A stretch of 11,873 bases of DNA from Candidatus Methanovirga meridionalis. GTDB taxonomy: Archaea > Methanobacteriota > Methanobacteria > Methanobacteriales > Methanobacteriaceae. The DNA lies in assembly GCA_031289325.1 (NCBI GenBank), contig JAITPS010000113.1:1-11873 (forward strand), in the 5' to 3' direction. The position numbers and the translations under genes are program-made. The notes under the pieces were generated by a model. It searched no databases, was not told the origin of the DNA, and worked only from the letters and a program-made list of their open reading frames with translations. Positions 1 to 5,893 of this stretch are shown in pieces. Within the stretch, counting starts at the first letter, position 1. Each line of letters starts with the position of its first letter.

Positions 1-120
1 AATAACAATTTTTTAAATAACAATTTTTTAAATAACAATTTTTTAAATAACAATTTTTTAAATAACAATTTTTTAAATAACAATTTTTTAAATAACAATT
101 TTTTAAATAACAATTTTTAT
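1..120. repeat. 15-bp tandem array, 8 units, cut by window edge
   Basis: Seven perfect copies of AATAACAATTTTTTA and an eighth with one T fewer run head to tail from the first base; the single C of each unit falls at 6, 21, 36 and so on to 111. There are no spacers, so this is not a CRISPR array. The array starts at the window edge, so its true length is unknown. Such an array can stop an assembly, which may be why the sequence begins here. Confidence 0.95.
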
Positions 121-201
121 TTCTTTATTTTTAAAAATAATAATTATAATTTTTTTAATTGAAAATTTAATAATTAATTGTGTAATTTAAAAAATCTCAT
201 T

Positions 202-321
202 ATTGAGCTTGTTCAATTCGAAACGGAAAATCTTAGATTTTCTTAAGTTATCTTCGATAACAAATCCGAAAAATTTATTTATTGAAATTTTTTATTTTAA
301 TTAGAAAAACGAAATTTTTCT
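202..321. other. Cluster of four small hairpins, possible structured RNA or element remnant
   Basis: Four inverted repeats follow each other: ATTGA/TCAAT at 202-217; GAAAATC-TTA-GATTTTC at 226-242; GTTATC-TTC-GATAAC at 247-261; and AGAAAAA-CGAAA-TTTTTCT at 303-321. Parts of this stretch (205-275) are visibly richer in G and C than the surroundings. It could be a small RNA, an untranslated region or terminator of a gene beyond the left edge, or a decayed mobile element. Each stem is only 5-7 bp, and hairpins form easily in A/T-rich DNA. Confidence 0.3.
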
Positions 322-478
322 GTACTTACAAGCATTACTTCATATACTATATTTATATATTAATTTAATATTTACAAAGCTCAATTAAATATTTGCAATC
401 AAAAATGATTTTTATTTCTTTAAATTAAATTTAAAGGATGAATATTAATATTTAAAAGTAATTTACAAAATTTTTGGA

Positions 479-512
479 TTTTTTTGAATAATGAATTTTT
501 TTGAATAATGAA
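479..512. repeat. Exact 17-bp tandem duplication
   Basis: The unit TTTTTTTGAATAATGAA occurs twice with no gap (479-495 and 496-512). It is non-coding and is one of several exact short duplications in the archaeal part of the window. Confidence 0.9.
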
Positions 513-656
513 ATACATTAATTATGCAGAACACTATAATATTTTACCTATTTTTTGTAATATTTGATAAAATTATTTAAACTCCATTTAAAAGTTAAAT
601 TTTGATTTTAAGAAGATTTAAAAGGTTTTACATGCACTATTATTATAATTAACATG

Positions 657-665
657 TTATAAAAG
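657..665 (+). promoter_or_regulatory. Possible archaeal TATA box for the DUF4491-like gene
   Basis: TTATAAAAG fits the archaeal TATA consensus. It would place transcription start near 685 and give a leader of about 80 nt before the ATG at 767. A weaker A/T stretch near 723-732 would give a shorter leader, so this choice is tentative. Confidence 0.3.
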
Positions 666-766
666 TTAAAGGAAGTGCTATGTTTACTAAAATATTTTAA
701 TTTTTAAAATTATTCTTTATGCTTTTATTAATTTAAATGTTTATTCTTAAAATAAAAGGTGATGAA

Positions 767-1054
767 ATGTATTTTGAAGGAATAATAATCGGATTAATTT
801 CATTTTTAATTATAGGGATACTACACCCTGTAGTAATTAAAGGAGAATACTACATAGGCAAGAAAATATGGCCTATATTTTTATTATTGGGGATAGTATT
901 TTTAGCTATTTCATTAGCATTAAATGATTTAACAATTTCAATAATTTCTGGAATTTTAGGGTTTTCATTGTTATGGAGTATTCATGAAGTATATGAACAA
1001 GAAAAAAGAGTTAAAAGAGGATGGTTTCCATACAATCCAAATAGGAAAAAATAA
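767..1054 (+). CDS. DUF4491-like small membrane protein, 95 aa
   Basis: Function unknown. The protein looks like an integral membrane protein with three hydrophobic segments, at about residues 3-22 (IIIGLISFLIIGILHPVVI), 35-51 (IWPIFLLLGIVFLAISL) and 57-74. A polar, basic tail ends in GWFPYNPNRKK. The HPVVIKGEYYIGKK loop, the E-QEKRVKRGWFP-NP pattern and the length match what I recall of the DUF4491 family, found in gut Bacteroidota, Firmicutes and some methanogens. I prefer the ATG at 767 over the in-frame ATG at 737: AAAGGTGAT (755-763) is a strong Shine-Dalgarno site just before it, and it gives the usual family length. The next gene starts 31 nt downstream on the same strand, so the two may be co-transcribed. 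The family match is from memory. Confidence 0.75.
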   Translation: MYFEGIIIGLISFLIIGILHPVVIKGEYYIGKKIWPIFLLLGIVFLAISLALNDLTISIISGILGFSLLWSIHEVYEQEKRVKRGWFPYNPNRKK

Positions 1055-1085
1055 TATTAAATTAATATGATATATTGAGTAGGAG

Positions 1086-2894
1086 TTGATAAACATCTAT
1101 AAAATCCGTGTGATTAATCTTTACATCTCAGTTTTAGAAGAAAATCAAAATGAATTAATAGAAATCATAAACTTTGTAATTGATTTTAATTCAAATAAGG
1201 GGATTGAAGAAGGATTTGTATTTAAAATTATTGGAAATCAATATGTCACATTATTTATTAAAGATTTAATCTATAAAAAAATAGTGAATAGAAGGATTGA
1301 ATATGAACTATCCTTATTAGGAGATGTATTATTTGATATATATGAAATTCGTGGGATGAAATATGAAAACAAGAAATTTACAATTGATAAAACAGAATTT
1401 AATATTATAGATGATTATCTTAATTTATATTTCCTAATAGCAAGATTATCATTAAATAATAATGAATATAATTTAGTTAAAGAGTTTGAAAAGAAAATAA
1501 AAAATGAAAAGTCAGATATAAATGAATTTAATTTCTATTTTTCAAAGAGAGAATTAGGGCTTTTTGAGAAGATTGATACTGAGAAGATTAAAGAGCTTAA
1601 TAAATTTAAAAACCTTCTTAAAAGCCATGATTTTTATTGTGAGGATTATTATGATTACAATGAATTTATAAATATCTTTAAAAAGAAATTGGAAAGTCTT
1701 GCATTTAAACAACAGAAAAAAGTATTTAAAGAAAAGAAGAAAGTAATGAATAAACTTGCAAACAGTAATTTAACAGATATTTTTTATAGTTTTGTTGTTA
1801 TTGAAAAATATCGTGGCTTAAAAGATGTCTCAGAAAAAGAAAAGAAATATATAAATAGATTTTTATCAGAAGAACAATACTCTATAAATAAATTTAATCA
1901 AGAATTTGGGCAAGATAGCTTTCAAGAAACTGTAAAATTTATAATAAATGAAGGAATGGCTAATCCAAGTGAAGAAGAATTTGATAATGTAATGAATAGA
2001 TTGGTTAAACACTATGATGAAAAAGATTTTAGGAAGAAATCAACTGAAAAATTAGAAAAATATCTTAAAAATAATGGGATTCTTGACAATAAAAAACTTG
2101 AAAGTGACTTAGATAACAAGGATTATATTTCAAATATTGAAAAGGATGATTTAGATATAGATGATGAAAATACTTTTAATAATGAATTAGATCTTTTTGG
2201 TCTTTTAAAATCAAAAACTTCTGAAAATATATATCCTATTTTAGAATATTTAAAAAATTATGATAATTTAACACTTAACAACACCTTAAAAAATATCTAT
2301 GATGATATGGAAGATATTTTAGGTAATAGCTATTTACTTTATAATGTCTCGTTTTTCCATGATTTAAAACCTGAATTTGAGTTATTACAAGAATATTATA
2401 TTAATTTACTTGATAATGGTGAAATTGACCAATTTTATCATCATGAATGGGAAAATGATGATCTTGATGAAGAAAATTTAGAAGAAGAATTGTTTGAAGA
2501 TATGGAAATAAAATCAATTGAAGAAGAGTTTATAATTACAACAAATGACTTTTTAGAGGAGTGGAATAGCTATTATAAACTTTTTAGAAACAATATCTTA
2601 CAAAAAGAAGATAATTTAAAATTCATTTATTTGATGATTTTATCCATAGCCCATAATAAAGAAACTGATAAGAATATTTTGAATCTGAAACTTTTAATTA
2701 AATATATTTTTAATGAAATCAATGAACTAATAAATATTTTAGATGATTTAAAATTTTTAAACGATCAATTAGAAAACCTTAAAGATAAAAAAATGAAAAA
2801 TCAGTACAATAATATTAGAAAATTTATTAATAAATGGAAAAGAAACATCTCTTCATTTAAAAGAGCATGTAAAATCCATTTGAAAATTGATTAA
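1086..2894 (+). CDS. Hypothetical acidic Lys/Glu-rich protein, 602 aa
   Basis: I do not recognise this protein. It is a long, uninterrupted, very AT-rich frame whose composition (Lys, Asn, Ile, Glu, Asp) suits the host. No signal peptide or membrane segment is visible, so it is probably cytoplasmic. A charged stretch near residues 206-223 (KQQKKVFKEKKKVMNK) could form a helix or coiled coil. A strongly acidic block lies near 453-483 (ENDDLDEENLEEELFEDME), and the C-terminal 50 residues turn basic and helical. The start is uncertain: a TAG at 1080-1082 closes the frame upstream, the first possible start is TTG at 1086, a GTG follows at 1110, and the first in-frame ATG is about 90 codons in. 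AGGAG (1081-1085) abuts the TTG with no spacer. It follows the DUF4491-like gene by 31 nt. It may be a lineage-specific protein; nothing supports a specific function. Confidence 0.7.
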   Translation: MINIYKIRVINLYISVLEENQNELIEIINFVIDFNSNKGIEEGFVFKIIGNQYVTLFIKDLIYKKIVNRRIEYELSLLGDVLFDIYEIRGMKYENKKFTIDKTEFNIIDDYLNLYFLIARLSLNNNEYNLVKEFEKKIKNEKSDINEFNFYFSKRELGLFEKIDTEKIKELNKFKNLLKSHDFYCEDYYDYNEFINIFKKKLESLAFKQQKKVFKEKKKVMNKLANSNLTDIFYSFVVIEKYRGLKDVSEKEKKYINRFLSEEQYSINKFNQEFGQDSFQETVKFIINEGMANPSEEEFDNVMNRLVKHYDEKDFRKKSTEKLEKYLKNNGILDNKKLESDLDNKDYISNIEKDDLDIDDENTFNNELDLFGLLKSKTSENIYPILEYLKNYDNLTLNNTLKNIYDDMEDILGNSYLLYNVSFFHDLKPEFELLQEYYINLLDNGEIDQFYHHEWENDDLDEENLEEELFEDMEIKSIEEEFIITTNDFLEEWNSYYKLFRNNILQKEDNLKFIYLMILSIAHNKETDKNILNLKLLIKYIFNEINELINILDDLKFLNDQLENLKDKKMKNQYNNIRKFINKWKRNISSFKRACKIHLKID

Positions 2895-2920
2895 ATTTTA
2901 AACAAATTTTCTTAAATTTC

Positions 2921-2927
2921 TTATAAG
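2921..2927 (+). promoter_or_regulatory. TATA box candidate, predicts a leaderless transcript
   Basis: TTATAAG is centred near 2924, so transcription would begin about 25 nt downstream near 2949, at the ATG-ATG of the 198-aa gene (2948/2951). No Shine-Dalgarno sequence precedes that ATG, which fits a leaderless mRNA, a common archaeal arrangement. Confidence 0.4.
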
Positions 2928-2947
2928 ACCAACTAAAAATGATATAA

Positions 2948-3544
2948 ATGATGGATGATAGTTTTAATCGTGAAAATTCATTAATTGAAGATGATAATTC
3001 ATTAATTGAAGATGATAATTCATTAGTTGAAGATGATAATCGAAGAAAAGATAATTCTTCAATTAAAGAAATCCATATAAAAAAACCATTAAGTTCTAAA
3101 TTAATTGTTGAATTGTTAGATACTTATCCTAATTTAAAGAGAATAACATGCCCAATTAGTTTATATAATAGAATTTCTAAGAAATATATCGATGTTTTAA
3201 ATAAAATGGGAGTGCATATTAAAATAAAATATAACTACAATCACCCTAAAAAATATGGTAATGATATAGGTTTAAAAGTAGTTGATTTAATTCATAATGG
3301 TAAAACACCATTAGAAGTAGGAAATATCTTAAATTTATCTATTAAAAAAGTTTACTATTTAAGAGCTAAGTTTTCCAATCCAAAAAATAAACTTAAAACA
3401 GGCAAAAAAACAAAGTACAGTAAAAAACAGATCAATAGTATTAAAATTCAAAAAGAAAAGGGTCTTCCCATTAGAGAAATAGCTGAAATAGAAAATATTC
3501 CTCTTAGAACAGTTTATTATATCATTAAAAACTATATGAATTGA
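2948..3544 (+). CDS. Putative DNA-binding protein with acidic repeats and two HTH units, 198 aa
   Basis: The N-terminus (residues 10-30) is three copies of the acidic heptapeptide NSL[IV]EDD. A central part, about 47-105 (PNLKRITCP-SLYNRISKKY, then NHPKKYG), resembles from memory the archaeal DUF1699 family; I hold that loosely. Two similar helix-turn-helix-like units follow, at about 107-142 (ending SIKKVYYLRAKF) and 158-196 (ending PLRTVYYIIKNY). They share a G-x-x-x-x-E-[VI] start and a VYY in the presumed recognition helix, which suggests an internal duplication. The linker is very basic (KNKLKTGKKTKYSKK), consistent with DNA binding. I infer a transcription regulator or other DNA-binding role. 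ATG at 2948 and 2951 are both possible; neither has a Shine-Dalgarno site. The stop codon lies in a terminator-like stem. No partner gene reveals its target. Confidence 0.75.
   Translation: MMDDSFNRENSLIEDDNSLIEDDNSLVEDDNRRKDNSSIKEIHIKKPLSSKLIVELLDTYPNLKRITCPISLYNRISKKYIDVLNKMGVHIKIKYNYNHPKKYGNDIGLKVVDLIHNGKTPLEVGNILNLSIKKVYYLRAKFSNPKNKLKTGKKTKYSKKQINSIKIQKEKGLPIREIAEIENIPLRTVYYIIKNYMN
2975..3037 (+). repeat. 21-bp in-frame coding tandem repeat, 3 units
   Basis: Three 21-bp units (2975-2995, 2996-3016, 3017-3037) encode NSLIEDD, NSLIEDD and NSLVEDD near the N-terminus of the HTH protein. The DNA units are almost identical, so the expansion is recent. Loss or gain of a unit keeps the frame. 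Confidence 0.95.
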
Positions 3545-3569
3545 TTTTATTTTTATTATCAATTTTTTT
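3539..3569 (+). terminator. Hairpin plus T-run terminator candidate
   Basis: AATTGA (3539-3544, including the TGA stop) can pair with TCAATT (3559-3564), and seven T residues follow at 3563-3569. The stem is weak, but archaeal termination depends mainly on the T-tract, so this is a plausible 3' end for the HTH-protein gene. Confidence 0.4.
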
Positions 3570-3622
3570 ATAATAAGAACGGATTAATATATAAAAATAA
3601 TAAATTATAATTTATATTATAT

Positions 3623-3658
3623 GAACCATACAAAATAATTGAACCATACAAAATAATT
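3623..3658. repeat. Exact 18-bp tandem duplication
   Basis: GAACCATACAAAATAATT occurs twice without a gap (3623-3640 and 3641-3658). A looser 20-bp near-duplication, AATTTATATAAAAT at 3661 and 3681, follows directly. Confidence 0.9.
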
Positions 3659-3729
3659 TTAATTTATATAAAATAATTCTAATTTATATAAAATTTTGAT
3701 TATATTTTTAAAATAAATATTTTTTTTAA

Positions 3730-3759
3730 TTTTAAAATGGTAATTTTTAAAATGGTAAT
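3730..3759. repeat. Exact 15-bp tandem duplication
   Basis: TTTTAAAATGGTAAT occurs twice without a gap (3730-3744 and 3745-3759). It is non-coding. Confidence 0.9.
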
Positions 3760-3785
3760 ATTAAAATATTAAATATTTATATTTA

Positions 3786-4137
3786 CTTATAGAAAAGTTC
3801 TTAAATTTTGAAATAATAATTTTTTTATTAAACTATTTAATTTTAAATATCAATTTATAAAAATCCATAATTTAAATTTTAAATAATATAAATACAATTT
3901 GATTAATATAAACAATTATAAATTAATATTTTTTAATAATAATCATTTTTTAAAAAAATTATTTATTAAAAACTTTATCAAAACTACTATATTTAGTTTT
4001 AAATATTATTGCATAAAAATCTATAATTTAAAATAAAAATCTATAATTTAAAATTTTAATTAGTACAAATAATTTTAAATTAATATTTTTTAATAATATT
4101 TACTTTTAAGAAGTTATTTATTAAGAACTTTATCAAA
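3786..4137 (+). repeat. 186-bp dispersed repeat family, locus 1: one full and one partial copy
   Basis: The first copy runs from about 3786 to 3982 and the second, lacking its first part, from about 3990 to 4137. The first copy matches the copy before polC along its length. The anchor at 3820-3845 is 25 of 26 identical to 5638-5663. The end motif at 3958-3982 differs by two bases from 4113-4137, which is identical to 5830-5854 over 25 nt. The two copies here are a direct tandem pair with a spacing of 155 at the end motif. No ORF or hairpin terminus marks the unit. Confidence 0.85.
4013..4052. repeat. Exact 20-bp tandem duplication inside the second repeat copy
   Basis: ATAAAAATCTATAATTTAAA occurs twice without a gap (4013-4032 and 4033-4052). 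The homologous stretch in the copy before polC has one unit, so the duplication arose after the repeat copies separated. Confidence 0.9.
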
Positions 4138-4235
4138 TACTAATATTATCAAATACTACTATTAATTGAAACATAAATATTAATAAAAAATCATTAACAA
4201 ATATAGTTAAATCCTTAGAAATAAGATAATTAAAC

Positions 4236-4244
4236 TTATAAATA
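4236..4244 (+). promoter_or_regulatory. TATA box candidate for ilvE
   Basis: TTATAAATA is centred near 4240, which predicts transcription start near 4265. That falls just before the ATG at 4271 and after the alternative TTG (4247) and ATG (4259), so it favours the 4271 start with a very short leader. Confidence 0.5.
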
Positions 4245-4270
4245 CATTGAAAATAGGAATGTTGTTAATT

Positions 4271-5185
4271 ATGGATGAAAGTGGAAAAATTTGGATGGAT
4301 GGAGAATTCATTAATTGGAAAGATGCTAATATACATATTCTTTCCCATGCCCTACATTATGGTTCAAGTGTTTTTGAAGGAATAAGAGCCTATGAAATTA
4401 GTGGAAAAGCTGGAATTTTTAGATTAAAAGAACATGTTCAAAGACTTTTTGAATCCATGAAAATATATCGTATGGATATTCCATACACTCAAAATGAAAT
4501 ATCTAATGCCATTAAAGAAACAATGATTCTTAATAATCTTAAAGAATGCTATATTAGACCTATTATTTATCGGGGATATGGTACTTTAGGAATTGACCCT
4601 CGAAAATCACCTACCAATATAGCTATTGCTGTTTGGAGTTGGGGGCCGTACCTTGGTGATACTGCAATTGAGAAAGGTATTGATGTAAATGTTTCGTCAT
4701 GGAGGCGTATGGCTCCAAACACTCTTCCAAGCTTAGCTAAATCAGGAGCAAATTATATGAATGCTCAACTTGCTAAATTAGAAGCAACACATAATAATTT
4801 TGATGATTGTATCATGTTAGATATTGAAGGCTTTGTTGGTGAAGGTAGTGGAGAAAATATTTTTTTAGTTAAAGATAATCTAATATACACTCCATCTATT
4901 TCATCATCAATTTTAAAAGGAATAACAAGAGATTCTGTTATTACAATAGCTAAAGATTTAGGTTATGATGTAATCCAAGAGAAAATACCAAGAGAACTAT
5001 TATACATTGCTGATGAATTATTTTACAGTGGAACGGCTGCTGAAATAACTCCAATAAGAACAGTTGATGGAATTAATGTTAGTGATGGAATGGTTGGTTC
5101 TATTACTAAATCTATTCAAAATGAATTTTTCGCCATAGTTAAAGGTAAAACCGCCGATAAATACGGTTGGTTGGATATATTTTAG
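4271..5185 (+). CDS. ilvE: Branched-chain amino acid aminotransferase IlvE, 304 aa
   Basis: This PLP enzyme swaps the amino group between glutamate and the 2-oxo acids of leucine, isoleucine and valine, the last step of their synthesis, in the cytoplasm. It shows the fold-type IV signature from end to end: GKIWMDGEF at the start, HALHYGSSVFEGIR, and KSGANYMNAQ with the PLP lysine at residue 157. Later come EGSGENIFLVKD with the cofactor-ring glutamate at 195, the phosphate-loop SGTAAEITPIR, and the terminal KYGWLD. Length and ending match E. coli IlvE closely. I chose ATG 4271 because family members start with a short tail before GKIWMDGE and the TATA box at 4236-4244 puts transcription start just before it. 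An in-frame TTG at 4247 would add eight residues. The gene stands alone between two long intergenic regions; no other ilv gene is in the window. Paralogous D-amino-acid transaminases share the fold, but the full-length match makes IlvE much likelier. Confidence 0.95.
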   Translation: MDESGKIWMDGEFINWKDANIHILSHALHYGSSVFEGIRAYEISGKAGIFRLKEHVQRLFESMKIYRMDIPYTQNEISNAIKETMILNNLKECYIRPIIYRGYGTLGIDPRKSPTNIAIAVWSWGPYLGDTAIEKGIDVNVSSWRRMAPNTLPSLAKSGANYMNAQLAKLEATHNNFDDCIMLDIEGFVGEGSGENIFLVKDNLIYTPSISSSILKGITRDSVITIAKDLGYDVIQEKIPRELLYIADELFYSGTAAEITPIRTVDGINVSDGMVGSITKSIQNEFFAIVKGKTADKYGWLDIF

Positions 5186-5245
5186 ATTTAAAATTAAAGC
5201 ATAACTAAACTATTTCCATCAATTTTCATGTTAAACTATTCATAT

Positions 5246-5382
5246 AAATAATAATCGGGGCTGTCAACTTAAGAAAATTGTTTTTAAAGTTGGATTGAAA
5301 TTAAAAACAGAGCTTTTATAAACAAGATTTTAGTAGAAATTTTAATCAAAAATTTTTAAGTTAACATCATTGAAATAATAAT
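5246..5382. mobile_element. MITE-like element (5256-5372) with 10-bp direct repeats
   Basis: A 117-bp segment is flanked by identical AAATAATAAT at 5246-5255 and 5373-5382, like a target-site duplication. Its two ends are imperfect inverted repeats: read inward from each end, 17 of the first 24 positions match, including the shared core AACTTAA, and weaker pairing continues inward so the segment could fold on itself. It starts CGGGGCTGTCAACTT, a GC-rich patch foreign to its surroundings. There is no ORF. It could be a non-autonomous transposon or the remnant of an insertion sequence. A/T-rich flanks make chance direct repeats likelier than usual, so confidence is moderate. Confidence 0.45.
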
Positions 5383-5489
5383 GAAAAATTATATATTGTA
5401 ATTAATCATAGATTAACAGTGTATATAAAATTTTGGAGTTAATTTTTATAATTTAAGATTTTAATATCCTTTTATTACTAAAAGTATTA

Positions 5490-5854
5490 TTTAAAATTAT
5501 TTTAATTTATAAAATATAAGTTATAAATGAATTATAGAATTTAATAATTTATTTTTATTAAACTTCTCATCTTAAACTACAAATAAAATAAACAATTATA
5601 GCCGTTATGGTAAGGTTCTTAATTTTTGAAATGATAATTTTTTTATTAAATTATTTAATTTTAAATATTATTTTATGAAAATCTATAATTTTAAATTTTA
5701 ATTATTATTTAATTTTAAATACTATTTCATGAAAATATATAATTTTAAATTTTAATTAATATAAAATTATTTTAATTAATATAAATAGTTATAAATCAAT
5801 ATTTTTTAATAATATCTATTTTTAAAAAAGTTATTTATTAAGAACTTTATCAAA
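5490..5854 (+). repeat. 186-bp dispersed repeat family, locus 2, before polC
   Basis: A full copy runs from about 5597 (GCCGTTATGG at 5601) to 5854. From the shared GTTCTT at 5615 to 5854 it is 240 bp, 54 longer than the copy before ilvE. The excess is an internal tandem duplication of 54 bp (5651-5704 and 5705-5758). A more degenerate partial copy of the second half of the unit precedes it at about 5490-5580. The end motif at 5830-5854 is identical over 25 nt to 4113-4137. The repeat stops 39 nt before the polC start codon, so it probably overlaps that gene's promoter; TTATTTATTA (5831-5840) could serve as a TATA box. Confidence 0.85.
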
Positions 5855-5882
5855 CCAACTATAAATTAAAAGAACAAATTAA

Positions 5883-5888
5883 AAGGAT
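5883..5888 (+). promoter_or_regulatory. Shine-Dalgarno site of polC
   Basis: AAGGAT lies five bases before the ATG at 5894 and fixes that start. The TATA-like stretch at 5831-5840 would give a leader of about 30 nt that contains it. Confidence 0.6.
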
Positions 5889-5893
5889 TTAAT

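Larger units (their letters stand above)
121..766. other. Gene-free AT-rich intergenic region
   Basis: No open reading frame of convincing length or composition lies here on either strand. The stretch holds a run of hairpins (202-321), an exact 17-bp tandem duplication (479-512) and promoter-like sequence before the gene at 767. A six-codon ORF at 680-700 (ATG TTT ACT AAA ATA TTT TAA) sits in the probable leader and is most likely chance. Confidence 0.7.
3570..4234. other. Gene-free intergenic region before ilvE
   Basis: No coding frame is credible on either strand. The stretch is filled with exact short tandem duplications (3623-3658, 3730-3759, 4013-4052) and two copies of the 186-bp dispersed repeat family (3786-4137). 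A near-duplicate 16-bp unit, TATCAAATACTA, occurs at 4131 and 4147. Confidence 0.8.

Noticed and set aside
1..120. CRISPR array
   Set aside because: The 15-bp units are directly adjacent with no spacers, and no cas gene is present.
205..225. tRNA T-arm (GTTCAATTCGAA)
   Set aside because: No acceptor stem, anticodon arm or CCA-like end fits around it.
3359..3562. Small gene on the minus strand
   Set aside because: It lies opposite the HTH-protein gene, and its low-complexity Phe/Ile-rich translation is typical of an antisense shadow.
4247..4270. Upstream TTG or ATG start for ilvE
   Set aside because: The extra residues are not family-like, and the TATA box at 4236-4244 places transcription start after them.
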